From contig JAFRZL010000020.1 of NCBI GenBank assembly GCA_017442535.1, forward strand, positions 1-64,000: a DNA stretch of 64,000 nt. Direction: 5' to 3'. Below, one piece after another: positions 24,511 to 32,998 of the stretch (position 1 is the stretch's first letter; each line of letters starts with the position of its first letter). The notes beneath the pieces are model-generated. The model was not told the origin of the DNA, searched no databases, and saw only the letters and a list, made by a program, of their open reading frames with translations. The position numbers were made by a program, and so were the translations under genes. The DNA comes from Bacillota bacterium. GTDB taxonomy: Bacteria; Bacillota; Clostridia; Lachnospirales; Bianqueaceae.

Positions 24511-25650
24511 TTACCGGATCGAAGCCTTGATCTCGGTCCAGAGAGCGTCATAGATCGCGTTCGCCTCGCCCAGATCCAGATAGATCTCACAGTTGGCGTA
24601 AACGCTTTCGTCCGGGAAGAGGATCTCATTGGTGAGCAGTTCTTCGTCCAGCACTTCCTGGGCGTATTCTTCGGTGCAGTCCAGCAATTTGGAGAGTGCG
24701 GCTGCATCCGTCTGTTCGGGATCCAGATATTTCAGAGCATCCTGGCTGGGTGTGGAGTAGCCCAGTTCCAGCATGTTTTTGAGGACGATATCGGTGCGGC
24801 ACATGAAATTGATGAATTCCATGGCTTCGTCCTTATGCTCGGCACTCGCGGGTACGACCATGGAGTCCACCCAGAGGTTGCTGTATTCGGGCACAACATA
24901 AGCCATATGTTCGTTAAGCCCTGCTGCCTCCAGCGCATCGCCGGAGAAGACGACCGCAAGAGCCGCGTTCTCCATGGCCATCTGGTCGCGGGCTTCGTCC
25001 ACATAATAGCCGTAGACGAGCGGAGCCTGCTGCAGCAGGAGTTCCTTGGCCTCGTTCAGATGAGCGGGATCCTTTTCATTGCAGGAATAGCCGAGCATCT
25101 TGAGGGCGGGAGTAAAGGCATCGCGCACACTGTCCGACATGATGATCTCACCCTTATACTTCTCATTCCAGAGCGTCTCCCAGGTGGGTACTTCGTCCAC
25201 CATCTGATCATTATAAAGGATACCGAGAGTGCCCCAGGTATAGGGGACCGCATATTCATTATTCGGATCATACGCCATTCCCTTGAATACATCTGAGAGC
25301 AGACCGTAATTCGGGATCCTGGAGAAATCGAGCTTGGCCAGACGGTTCTCTTTGATCAGCCGTTCGATCATATATTCGGACGGGAAGAGGACGTCATAAT
25401 TGCTGCCGCCGGAGGAGAGCTTCAGATACATTTCCTCATTGGTTTCATAGACGGAGTAAACGATATGAATACCGGTCTCTTTCTCGAACTGGTCCAGAAC
25501 GGACATGTCCAGATAGTCGCCCCAGTTGAAAACCGAGAGCTCACGTTTCTCCCTTTTGCTGTTGCCGCCTCCGGCACAGCCGGTGAAGAGACTTGCGGCG
25601 AGGGCGAGGACAAGGCAGAGGGAAAGAATCTTGCGGAGAGAATGTTTCAT
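24511..25650 (-). CDS. potD: Spermidine/putrescine ABC transporter, binding protein
   Basis: This 379-residue lipoprotein has a lipobox ending at Cys25 (FTGC) and the PotD fold. The start of the mature part, LSVFNWGDYLDMSVLDQFEKE, and the later VPYTWGTLGILYN block (about residues 137-149) are typical polyamine-binding features with conserved Trp and Asp residues. It captures polyamine outside the cell and delivers it to PotB/PotC. It is the last gene of the regulator-potA-potB-potC-potD operon, starting 26 bp after potC, and is followed by a terminator. Confidence 0.95.
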   Translation of the reverse strand: MKHSLRKILSLCLVLALAASLFTGCAGGGNSKREKRELSVFNWGDYLDMSVLDQFEKETGIHIVYSVYETNEEMYLKLSSGGSNYDVLFPSEYMIERLIKENRLAKLDFSRIPNYGLLSDVFKGMAYDPNNEYAVPYTWGTLGILYNDQMVDEVPTWETLWNEKYKGEIIMSDSVRDAFTPALKMLGYSCNEKDPAHLNEAKELLLQQAPLVYGYYVDEARDQMAMENAALAVVFSGDALEAAGLNEHMAYVVPEYSNLWVDSMVVPASAEHKDEAMEFINFMCRTDIVLKNMLELGYSTPSQDALKYLDPEQTDAAALSKLLDCTEEYAQEVLDEELLTNEILFPDESVYANCEIYLDLGEANAIYDALWTEIKASIR

Positions 25651-25676
25651 GATGGACTCCTTTCATGTTACAAAAA

Positions 25677-26507
25677 TCAGATTAACGAGCGGACGGGCTG
25701 CCGTGACGGTTTTTTGGCTTTGCGGCCCGATTTTCCGATCAGGTTGACAACCACGAGCAGGATCAGCACGGTCAGGAACATGATGGTCGAAAGGGCATTA
25801 ATGGATGGTTTGATGCCGCGTTTGGCCATGGAATAGACCACGATGCTCAGGTTGGAGATGCCGTTTCCGGTGGTGAAAAAGCTGATGATGAAATCATCGA
25901 TGGACATGGTAAAGGCCAGGAGTGTACCGGAAATGATGCCGGGCATCAGCTCCGGAATGATGACCTTGAAGAAAGCCTGCGAGGGGCTGGCACCCAGATC
26001 CATCGCGGCTTCGTACAGATGCGGATCCATCTGCCGCATATGCGGAAGCACCGAGAGGATCACATAGGGAATGTTAAACGTGATATGTGCGATCATCATG
26101 GTGCCGAGGCCGAGCGGCATCTTCATCAGGATGAAGAGCAGCATCAGCGAGACACCGGTAAGGATATCCGGATTGATGATCGGGAGATTCGCGACATTCA
26201 CCATGGAATTGCGCTGCCAGCCTTTGAGGCGGCTGATGCCGATCGCGGAGATCGTCCCGACCACGGCAGCGACCAGGGAAGAAACCACTGCCGTGAGGAC
26301 CGTATAATACAGTGCGTCCATGATCTGTGAATCGTGGAAGAGTTCGACATACCATCGAAGTGAAAACCCGGTAAAGACCGAAGTGCTGCGGCCTTCGTTG
26401 AAAGAGAAGACCATCAGCAGAATGATCGGCGCATACAGGAAGATAAAGATGATGATCATGTAGAAGCGCGAGAGAAAGGCGCCGAGAGCGGAGAGGAACT
26501 TCTTCAT
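25677..26507 (-). CDS. potC: Spermidine/putrescine ABC transporter, permease
   Basis: This 276-residue inner-membrane protein has six hydrophobic helices and the EAA loop YEAAMDLGASPSQAFFKVIIPE (about residues 177-198), which contacts the ATPase PotA. It forms the channel with PotB. The C-terminus is basic (KSGRKAKKPSRQPVRS). The start ATG shares one base with the potB stop codon. Confidence 0.94.
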   Translation of the reverse strand: MKKFLSALGAFLSRFYMIIIFIFLYAPIILLMVFSFNEGRSTSVFTGFSLRWYVELFHDSQIMDALYYTVLTAVVSSLVAAVVGTISAIGISRLKGWQRNSMVNVANLPIINPDILTGVSLMLLFILMKMPLGLGTMMIAHITFNIPYVILSVLPHMRQMDPHLYEAAMDLGASPSQAFFKVIIPELMPGIISGTLLAFTMSIDDFIISFFTTGNGISNLSIVVYSMAKRGIKPSINALSTIMFLTVLILLVVVNLIGKSGRKAKKPSRQPVRSLI

Positions 26508-27367
26508 CAGATGAGCCCTCCTCTCTCGTTTTCCTCCGTATTATATTTGGAGGTCGCTTTCATAAACGCGAAAATCAGGACCATCAGGATCAGGGAGAGC
26601 GCCGAACCGAAAGCCCAGTTATTGGTCTTGAGGAACTGGCTCTCGATGATATTGCCGATCATATCGACTTTGCCGCCGCCGAGCAGGCTCGGGATGACAA
26701 AGGTTGTGACCGCCGGCAGGAACACCATAGAGATGCCGGAATAGACGCCGGGGATCGAGAGCGGCAGGACGACCTTGAGGAAGGTCTTACCCTCGGAAGC
26801 GCCCAGGTCGCCCGAAGCTTCGATCAGGCTCGGATCGATCTTGTTCAGCGAGTTGTAGATCGGCAGAACCATGAAGGGCAGGAAATTGTAAATCATGCCC
26901 AGTACGACGGCGGGCCGGGTATTCAGAATATTGATGCCAGGCAGGCCGATCAGGGAAAACAGGGAGTTAAGTATGCCGTTTTTGCCGAGGATGGCAAGCC
27001 AGGAATAGGTTCTGAGCAGGAAATTCATCCACATGGGCAGGATGAAGACCAGGATCATCACGCTCGCGGACGCGTGCCGGGAGAGAATATAGGCGAGAGG
27101 GTAGCCGAGCAGCAGGCAGATCAGCGTGGATTCAACGGCCAGCCACAGCGAACTGAGCAGCAGATGCAGATAGATACCGTCCGAAGAGAAAACTTTACGG
27201 AATGCATCGAGAGAGAAGCCACCGGAAGGATCCAGAAAAGCATTGTACAGTACCACCGCAAGCGGCAGCAGGATAAACATGATACTCCAGAGAAGCAGAG
27301 GGATCGCCATGAATTTCTGGCCGTCCGCAATGCTCCCCGCGCGGTACCGGGGCTTAGACTTCTTCAT
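26507..27367 (-). CDS. potB: Spermidine/putrescine ABC transporter, permease
   Basis: This 286-residue permease has six hydrophobic helices and an EAA loop ([21 protein letters not shown], about residues 188-208). It pairs with PotC. Two in-frame ATG codons, 27373 and 27367, lie behind GGGAGGAGG; the second has the better spacing (6 nt) and is used here. It overlaps the end of potA by 14 bp, so the two are probably translationally coupled. Confidence 0.93.
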   Translation of the reverse strand: MKKSKPRYRAGSIADGQKFMAIPLLLWSIMFILLPLAVVLYNAFLDPSGGFSLDAFRKVFSSDGIYLHLLLSSLWLAVESTLICLLLGYPLAYILSRHASASVMILVFILPMWMNFLLRTYSWLAILGKNGILNSLFSLIGLPGINILNTRPAVVLGMIYNFLPFMVLPIYNSLNKIDPSLIEASGDLGASEGKTFLKVVLPLSIPGVYSGISMVFLPAVTTFVIPSLLGGGKVDMIGNIIESQFLKTNNWAFGSALSLILMVLIFAFMKATSKYNTEENERGGLI

Positions 27368-28478
27368 ACTCATCCTCCTCCCGGCGCCTGAACTGCAGAT
27401 CGGAATAGGGGGATTTCGCCATGACCTGAATGTTAAAGGGAATCACATCCAGACTGACAGGGGTACCGGGCTCCCACATGGAAGTGGAGTGAACGAGCCA
27501 GTTGAACCCGCCGGCGCTGACCTGCATTTCATAATGAACACCCTTAAAGATGATGGCCGTAACCTCGCCGCAGAGCTTGTCTTCGCGCGGCTGATCCAGG
27601 ATCACGTCCTCGGGGCGGATGATGACATCCACCGGAGCATTCTCGCCGAAACCGACGTCGGCGCATTCCCAGGTGCGTCCCAGGAACGTGACAAGCTTAT
27701 CGCGGTTCATCACAGCGGTATTGATGATATTGCTTTCGCCGATAAAATCGGCTACAAAGGCATTGACGGGCTCATTATAAATATCTTCGGGAGTCCCGAT
27801 CTGCTGGATAACGCCGTCGTTCATGACAACGATCATATCCGACATGGTCAGAGCTTCCTCCTGATCATGGGTGACATAGATAAAGGTGATGCCAAGACGC
27901 TTCTGCATACGCTTCAGCTCGAGCTGCATTTCCTGACGGAGCTTCAGATCGAGGGCGCCCAGTGGCTCATCGAGCAGCAGGAGCTTCGGTTCGTTGACGA
28001 TGGCGCGGGCTATGGCGACACGCTGCTGCTGGCCGCCTGAGAGCTGAGAGATGCGCCTCCTGTCATAACCGTCCATATTGACCAGATGGAGAGCACGCTT
28101 GACTTTTTCCTGGATCTCGGCCTTGGGAAGCTTGCGGATCTTCAGCCCGAAAGCGATATTCTCGGCAACATTCAGGTGGGGGAAGAGTGCATAGCGCTGA
28201 AAAACCGTATTCAGCGGCCGCTTATAGGGGGGCGTCCCGGCCAGATCGTTTCCCTCAAAGAGGACCTTGCCCGAAGTCGGTGTTTCAAACCCGCCGATGA
28301 TCCGAAGCATGGTCGTTTTGCCGCATCCGGAGGGGCCGAGCAGCGTTACAAAGGTGTTTTTGCGCACATCCAGCTGAATGTGAGAAAGCACCTGATTCTG
28401 TGTCCCGTCTTCTTCCTCGAAGATCTTGCATACATCCTGCAGCTGAATCAGCAGGTTATCCTGATTATCCTGTGACAT
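27354..28478 (-). CDS. potA: Spermidine/putrescine ABC transporter, ATPase
   Basis: This 374-residue ATPase carries Walker [10 protein letters not shown] (about residues 39-47), the signature [14 protein letters not shown] (about 140-153) and Walker B LLLLDEP, then a C-terminal TOBE domain. It powers polyamine import through PotB/PotC. The C-terminus ([10 protein letters not shown]) is encoded in the overlap with potB. The ribosome site AGGAGG is ideal, and the gene begins 18 bp after the upstream regulator gene. Confidence 0.95.
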   Translation of the reverse strand: MSQDNQDNLLIQLQDVCKIFEEEDGTQNQVLSHIQLDVRKNTFVTLLGPSGCGKTTMLRIIGGFETPTSGKVLFEGNDLAGTPPYKRPLNTVFQRYALFPHLNVAENIAFGLKIRKLPKAEIQEKVKRALHLVNMDGYDRRRISQLSGGQQQRVAIARAIVNEPKLLLLDEPLGALDLKLRQEMQLELKRMQKRLGITFIYVTHDQEEALTMSDMIVVMNDGVIQQIGTPEDIYNEPVNAFVADFIGESNIINTAVMNRDKLVTFLGRTWECADVGFGENAPVDVIIRPEDVILDQPREDKLCGEVTAIIFKGVHYEMQVSAGGFNWLVHSTSMWEPGTPVSLDVIPFNIQVMAKSPYSDLQFRRREEDEYEEV

Positions 28479-28496
28479 ATGAAATCCTCCTGTGAA

Positions 28497-29036
28497 TCAG
28501 AAATTGGGCGGGGTGCTGACCCAGAGCAGCCTGGCCGCGGATTTGCCCGTATTGCGCAGAAAATGCGGTTCATCGCACCGATAATAGAAGCTCTCGCCGC
28601 GATGAAGCGTCTGAGAACGCGAGCCGACCGTCACCAGTACCGTACCGGAGAGGCAGTAGCCGAATTCCTCACCGCTGTGCGGCCCGTCCTGCTCGGTCTG
28701 CATGCCCGGCGCAAGCTCCAGGAGGATCGGCTCCATCATATTGCGCTGGGCATTGGGCACGATCCACTGGATGATCTGGCCGTGGGCCGGATCTTCCTTT
28801 ATAAAATAGTCCTCCTTGCAGAATACGATCTGATCGTCGGCTTCGTCGTTAAAGAATTCCTTCAGATTCGTGCCGAGGCATTGGAGAATATCGATCAAGG
28901 TCGCGATGGAAGGAGAAGTCAAATCATTCTCCACCTGTGAAATAAAGCCTTTGGACAGCTCGCAGCGGTCCGCCAGCTCCTCCTGTGTCAGCTGATTCAA
29001 GACCCTGAGAGCACGGATTTTCCTGCCGATTTCCAT
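28497..29036 (-). CDS. XRE-cupin transcription regulator of the pot operon
   Basis: This 179-residue protein has an N-terminal helix-turn-helix of the Cro/C1 type (LNQLTQEELADRCELSKGFI, about residues 14-33) and a C-terminal cupin domain (PHSGEEFGYCLSGTVLVTVG, about 119-138) that likely senses a small ligand. This arrangement matches PuuR-like regulators, and it is the first gene of the potABCD operon. I infer that it senses polyamine and controls its own operon; candidate operators lie in its leader. Confidence 0.92.
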   Translation of the reverse strand: MEIGRKIRALRVLNQLTQEELADRCELSKGFISQVENDLTSPSIATLIDILQCLGTNLKEFFNDEADDQIVFCKEDYFIKEDPAHGQIIQWIVPNAQRNMMEPILLELAPGMQTEQDGPHSGEEFGYCLSGTVLVTVGSRSQTLHRGESFYYRCDEPHFLRNTGKSAARLLWVSTPPNF

Positions 29037-29053
29037 GGGGACGCCTCCTAGTG

Positions 29054-29122
29054 ATACTAAGATAAAAGTTTAGTATTAATGTGGCTTGATGATTCTAACT
29101 TGAAAGTTTAGCATTTCTAAAC
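29054..29122 (-). promoter_or_regulatory. Candidate operators in the pot operon leader
   Basis: Two inverted repeats share GTTTAG or TTTAGTA arms: ATACTAA/TTAGTAT (29054-29060 with 29070-29076, 9-bp spacer) and GTTTAG/CTAAAC (29106-29111 with 29117-29122, 5-bp spacer). AAGTTTAG occurs in both. They lie between the promoter and the regulator start codon, as expected for auto-repression. Confidence 0.55.
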
Positions 29123-29131
29123 CTGGCTTTG

Positions 29132-29160
29132 ATTATACTACTGTTGTCATGCCTTGTCAA
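29132..29160 (-). promoter_or_regulatory. Promoter of the pot operon
   Basis: On the minus strand TTGACA (29160-29155) and TATAAT (29137-29132) are both perfect and 17 bp apart, 95 bp before the regulator start codon. Confidence 0.88.
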
Positions 29161-29189
29161 CCCTTTTCCAGCAGAATCGCAAAAAACCA

Positions 29190-29218
29190 TTGACGCGCCT
29201 TATACAAGATGGTAGAAT
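29190..29218 (+). promoter_or_regulatory. Promoter of the MATE gene
   Basis: TTGACG (29190-29195) and TAGAAT (29213-29218) are 17 bp apart, 71 bp before the start codon. It diverges from the pot promoter. Confidence 0.7.
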
Positions 29219-29232
29219 AAACAGGCACTGCG

Positions 29233-29258
29233 CGTCCGCCCGCATCGGGACGGTTTTT
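29233..29258 (+). promoter_or_regulatory. Possible attenuator hairpin in the MATE leader
   Basis: CGTCC (29233-29237) can pair with GGACG (29248-29252), and a T-run (29254-29258) follows at once. This looks like a weak intrinsic terminator inside the leader, which would allow control by early termination. The stem is short. Confidence 0.3.
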
Positions 29259-29289
29259 GCGCCGGTGATAAAGAAGGAGGATCACATAT

Positions 29290-30687
29290 ATGGTTTCCGC
29301 TAAATTCAGCCTGATCGGGGATAAGGCTTTCTATAAAAAGGTTTTTTCTGTGACAATCCCGATAATGGTGCAGAATCTGATCACGAGTTTTGTCAGTCTG
29401 CTTGATAATATCATGGTGGGGCAGATGGGGACCGAGCAGATGTCCGGTGTCGCCATAGCCAACCAGCTGGTATTTGTGTTTAATCTGGCCATTTTCGGAG
29501 CGATTTCAGGCGTCGGTATTTTTACGGCACAATTCTTCGGCTCGGGGGATGAGGAGGGCGTCCGCTATACGATGCGGGCCAAGCTCTACATTTGCCTGAT
29601 CCTGCTCGGAATCTTCTGGGTGCTTGCCTTTCTGAAGGGTGAAATGCTGATCGGTCTTTTCCTGCGGGCAGGCGACGATCAGGCCGCTGTGGCGCTGACG
29701 CTGTCGGAGGGCAAGCGGTATCTGATGGTCATTCTGATTGGGCTGCTGCCTTTCGCGGTTAACCAGGTTTTTGCCTCCACATTGAGAGAGTCCGGCGAGA
29801 CGGTACTGCCGATGAAAGCCGGCATCATCGCGGTTTTCGTCAATCTCGTCTTTAACTATATTCTGATTTTCGGCCATTTCGGAGCACCGGCGCTAGGCGT
29901 GGTCGGCGCGGCGGTCGCGACCGTCCTCTCGCGTTTTGTCGAAGTGGGGATCGTAGCAGGGACCGCCATGCTCAGGAAGCATAAATATCCTTTCCTGAAG
30001 GGCCTTTTCAGCTCGTTCAAGGTGCCTGGTAATCTTGTCAGACGCATGTTCCGGCGCGGAACTCCGCTGCTCTTGAATGAATTCCTCTGGTCCCTCGCTA
30101 TGAGCGCGATCATGCAGAGCTATTCGACCAGGGGGCTCGCGGCGGTGGCCGCGCTGAATATCAACAGTACGGTCGTAAACCTGTTTGCGCAAGGTTATTT
30201 TGCGATGGGATCCGCGGTGGCGATCATTGTGGGCCAACTCCTCGGAGCGGGCAAATACGAGGAGGCCAGGCAGACGGATTATAAACTGATCGCCTTTGGA
30301 GTAGCGGTCAGTGTGGTGATCGGGGCGGCGGCAGCCTTGCTCGCGCCTCTCTTCCCGCGACTGTATAATACGTCGCAGGAAGTCAGAGATCTTGCAGCAT
30401 CACTTCTCAGGATCGCGGCCTGCTTTATGCCGCTCACGGCTTTCTGCCATACCTGCTATTTTACGCTGCGTTCAGGCGGCAAAACCATTATGACTTTTTT
30501 CTTTGACAGCTTCTATGTGATGGTGCTGGTTTACCCGATCTCGTTCCTGCTGTCAAGATATACCGGCCTGCCCATGCAGAGCCTGTATGCCTGCGTCTGC
30601 GCGGTGGATTTTATCAAAGCGACGGTTGGATTTATCCTGGTGCGCAAGGGCGTATGGATCAATAATATCATTTCCGAAATCGATTAA
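29290..30687 (+). CDS. MATE family efflux transporter
   Basis: This 465-residue protein has twelve hydrophobic helices and the MATE N-terminus (VTIPIMVQNLITSFVSLLDNIMVGQMG, residues about 18-44; only family character is claimed). The second half repeats the pattern with GTPLLLNEFLWSLAMS (about 257-272). MATE pumps export cationic drugs or metabolites in exchange for sodium or protons. The gene stands alone, with an AAGGAGG ribosome site, a promoter and a strong terminator. The substrate is not predictable. Confidence 0.93.
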   Translation: MVSAKFSLIGDKAFYKKVFSVTIPIMVQNLITSFVSLLDNIMVGQMGTEQMSGVAIANQLVFVFNLAIFGAISGVGIFTAQFFGSGDEEGVRYTMRAKLYICLILLGIFWVLAFLKGEMLIGLFLRAGDDQAAVALTLSEGKRYLMVILIGLLPFAVNQVFASTLRESGETVLPMKAGIIAVFVNLVFNYILIFGHFGAPALGVVGAAVATVLSRFVEVGIVAGTAMLRKHKYPFLKGLFSSFKVPGNLVRRMFRRGTPLLLNEFLWSLAMSAIMQSYSTRGLAAVAALNINSTVVNLFAQGYFAMGSAVAIIVGQLLGAGKYEEARQTDYKLIAFGVAVSVVIGAAAALLAPLFPRLYNTSQEVRDLAASLLRIAACFMPLTAFCHTCYFTLRSGGKTIMTFFFDSFYVMVLVYPISFLLSRYTGLPMQSLYACVCAVDFIKATVGFILVRKGVWINNIISEID

Positions 30688-30734
30688 TCGCAGTTCCCGG
30701 GGCGCTGCCGGGACTTCAGTTGCGGCTTTGTCAT

Positions 30735-30771
30735 GAGCCGGTCCAAGACAATGGACCGGCTCAATTTTTTT
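30735..30771 (+). terminator. Terminator of the MATE gene
   Basis: GAGCCGGTCC (30735-30744) pairs with GGACCGGCTC (30753-30762) around an 8-nt loop, followed by AA and seven T. Confidence 0.93.
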
Positions 30772-30792
30772 AGAAAAAATCGCAAATTCCTA

Positions 30793-30820
30793 TTGCATTT
30801 TCCATAAAATATGGTATAAT
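30793..30820 (+). promoter_or_regulatory. Promoter of the division (dcw) cluster
   Basis: TTGCAT (30793-30798) and TATAAT (30815-30820) are 16 bp apart. The last T of the -10 box is the first base of the repeated MraZ-type boxes that follow. Confidence 0.8.
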
Positions 30821-30864
30821 GGAGCCAAGTGGAGCAAGTTGTAGGCAAATGGAGCCAAATGGAG
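30820..30864 (+). promoter_or_regulatory. Five MraZ-type boxes at 10-bp spacing
   Basis: TGGAG occurs at 30820, 30830, 30850 and 30860, and a variant TGTAG at 30840, so five boxes stand exactly 10 bp apart. Known MraZ operators are short direct repeats with about 10-bp period just upstream of mraZ, so these are very probably its binding sites. Their start within the -10 box implies auto-repression of the whole cluster. Confidence 0.85.
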
Positions 30865-30883
30865 AAAAAGGAGGTGAGAATTC

Positions 30884-31357
30884 ATGTTCTGCAATAAGTA
30901 CAGCCACACGATTGACGATAAGGGGCGGATGATTATTCCGACCGAATATCGCGACGAATTGATCGAGCAGGATATGGAGATTTCTCACCGCTTCTATGTG
31001 ACCACGAATCTGTGGGATCCGGAAGGAACCAAGGAGCCATGCCTCTGCCTCTGGCCCGAGACCAATTACAGGCGGCTTCGCGACAGACTGGCCGGTGTAT
31101 CGGAGAGCAGCGACGAGATTCGCCGCCTTAAGAGAAAGTTTTTCTCCGATACTCAGTCCACCACACTGGACAAGCAGGGACGCGTACTGATCGATCCGGA
31201 TCTGAAGCGTTATGCAGGCATTGAGCGCAATGTCATGCTTGTCGGCATGGACGAGCGGATCGAGGTCTGGAACCGCGACGCCTGGCAGGCTTATATGGGT
31301 GGTTCCCAGGAGACGAACGGTTCCTGGAACGATACCCTGAAACAGCTCGGATTTTAA
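30884..31357 (+). CDS. mraZ: Transcription regulator MraZ
   Basis: This 157-residue protein has the two AbrB-like MraZ half-domains. The first opens with HTIDDKGRMIIPTEYRDEL (about residues 5-23) and the second with TTLDKQGRVLIDPDLKRYA (about 95-113). MraZ forms ring-shaped oligomers and binds short direct repeats upstream of its own gene to control the dcw cluster. An AAGGAGGTGA ribosome site precedes the start. It is a little longer than the usual 140-150 residues because of a C-terminal tail. Confidence 0.97.
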   Translation: MFCNKYSHTIDDKGRMIIPTEYRDELIEQDMEISHRFYVTTNLWDPEGTKEPCLCLWPETNYRRLRDRLAGVSESSDEIRRLKRKFFSDTQSTTLDKQGRVLIDPDLKRYAGIERNVMLVGMDERIEVWNRDAWQAYMGGSQETNGSWNDTLKQLGF

Positions 31358-31385
31358 CCGGGACGACGGATGAGAGGACGCAACC

Positions 31386-32327
31386 ATGGAATTCAGGCAC
31401 ATATCCGTCCTACGTGAGGAATGCATCCACGAGCTTCACATTCAACCTAATGGCATTTATGTTGACGGTACCCTCGGAGGGGCCGGTCACGCGTACGAAA
31501 TCTGCCGGCGGCTTACGCCTGAGGGAAGGTTGATCGGCATCGACCAGGATCAGGAAGCCGTTGAAAATGGCCGGATCAGGCTGGCCGAGTTTCCGAATGT
31601 TACGATTGTCAGAGACAATTTTCGGAACATAAGAGAAGTGTTAAGAGAACTCGGGGTTCAGCAGGTACAGGGATTCCTGCTGGATCTCGGGGTCTCGTCC
31701 AAGCAGCTGGATGACGCCGGCAGGGGATTCTCCTACATGCACGACGCACCGCTCGATATGAGAATGGATAACCGGTCCGATCTGGACGCAGCCAAGGTCG
31801 TCAATACCTACTCGCAGGAAGAACTGAAGCAGGTGATTGAGGATTACGGCGAAGAGCATTGGGCGGCCCGGATCGCGGAATTCATTGTCAGAGAACGCAT
31901 GCAGCAGCCGATACAGACGACGGGCGATTTAGTCCGGATCATCAAGGCGGCCATCCCCAGGGGAGCCCGGGAGGATGGCCAGCACCCGGCCAAAAGAACT
32001 TTCCAGGCGATCCGCATCGAGGTCAATCACGAGCTGACGATCCTGGATCAGGCGCTCAGCGATATGTGCGAACTGCTCGCGCCGGGCGGACGCATCTGCG
32101 TCATCACCTTCCATTCACTGGAAGACCGAATTGTCAAACAGACCTTTAAGCGTCTGGAAAATCCCTGTATATGCCCCAAAGAATTTCCGGTCTGCGTCTG
32201 CGGGCGCAAACCTCTCATAAAAAATCTGACGCGTAAGCCCATTCTGCCGGCAGCGGAGGAGATCGAAAACAATCCCCGCTCCCGCAGCGCCAAACTCAGA
32301 GTGGCAGAGCGTCTGCCCAATCAATAA
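31386..32327 (+). CDS. rsmH: 16S rRNA (cytosine-1402-N4) methyltransferase
   Basis: This 313-residue protein matches RsmH (MraW), which methylates C1402 of 16S rRNA with S-adenosylmethionine. The SAM-binding [14 protein letters not shown] (about residues 24-37), [20 protein letters not shown] (about 98-117) and the C-terminal [15 protein letters not shown] are diagnostic. Length is normal. It is the second gene of the division cluster, 28 bp after mraZ. Confidence 0.97.
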   Translation: MEFRHISVLREECIHELHIQPNGIYVDGTLGGAGHAYEICRRLTPEGRLIGIDQDQEAVENGRIRLAEFPNVTIVRDNFRNIREVLRELGVQQVQGFLLDLGVSSKQLDDAGRGFSYMHDAPLDMRMDNRSDLDAAKVVNTYSQEELKQVIEDYGEEHWAARIAEFIVRERMQQPIQTTGDLVRIIKAAIPRGAREDGQHPAKRTFQAIRIEVNHELTILDQALSDMCELLAPGGRICVITFHSLEDRIVKQTFKRLENPCICPKEFPVCVCGRKPLIKNLTRKPILPAAEEIENNPRSRSAKLRVAERLPNQ

Positions 32328-32382
32328 TTGCCTGTTCAGCTAAGTCTGAACAGAGTACAATACTTGGAAAGGAGGTGCCCTG

Positions 32383-32934
32383 ATGGCTCCTGAGATGGAA
32401 TACACCGTCGATCTGTTTGAAGAAGAGCAGACCTATACATCCGGCAATCTGGCCTATCAGCTGGCGCCGGCCTTCCCCGATACAGAAATCTGGGAACCCG
32501 AATTCACACCGGAAGAGCAGCCGGAAACGGTGCAGAAGCCCTATGTGCTTCCTCAGCCTGAACGTAGGCCGGCTCCCGCCTTCCCCCTGTATAAGAGAGT
32601 GCTGCTGATCGGCGGCGTCCTGATCTGCGGCCTGTTGATGCTTTCGATTGCCGCTGACTACAGCCGGCTGTTTGAGGCAAGACAGGTTCTGGCCGAGCAG
32701 CAGGAGATCCTGAATCTGGAACGTAAGCACTCCGAGATCCTGAAGGATACGGCCGTCACCGGCCTCTCTCTGACGGATCTGCGCCTGTACGCCATAGAGA
32801 AGCTGTCCATGCGCGATGCCGTAAGCGGAGAGATAGTGGAGCTTGGCCCGCTGAACGCGGCCTACACCGTTCAGGAGGAGACACAGGCAGAACATCAGGA
32901 GACACAGGTCAAATTCCACTTCTTCGGCAAATAA
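32383..32934 (+). CDS. ftsL: Cell division protein FtsL-like
   Basis: This 183-residue protein has a long acidic, proline-rich cytoplasmic tail (residues 1-70), one membrane helix (about 72-90, LLIGGVLICGLLMLSI) and an extracellular stretch with heptad-like Leu/Glu spacing (about 95-140). This is the layout of FtsL/DivIC, and the position between rsmH and the penicillin-binding protein gene is that of ftsL. FtsL sequence is poorly conserved, so the call rests on position and topology. The cytoplasmic tail is longer than typical. An AAGGAGGTG ribosome site precedes it. Confidence 0.85.
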   Translation: MAPEMEYTVDLFEEEQTYTSGNLAYQLAPAFPDTEIWEPEFTPEEQPETVQKPYVLPQPERRPAPAFPLYKRVLLIGGVLICGLLMLSIAADYSRLFEARQVLAEQQEILNLERKHSEILKDTAVTGLSLTDLRLYAIEKLSMRDAVSGEIVELGPLNAAYTVQEETQAEHQETQVKFHFFGK

Positions 32935-32998
32935 ACAAATGGCCTGGCGATCATCACCGGGCCTTATTCATTTTTTTGAAAGGATAGGAAAGGATACC

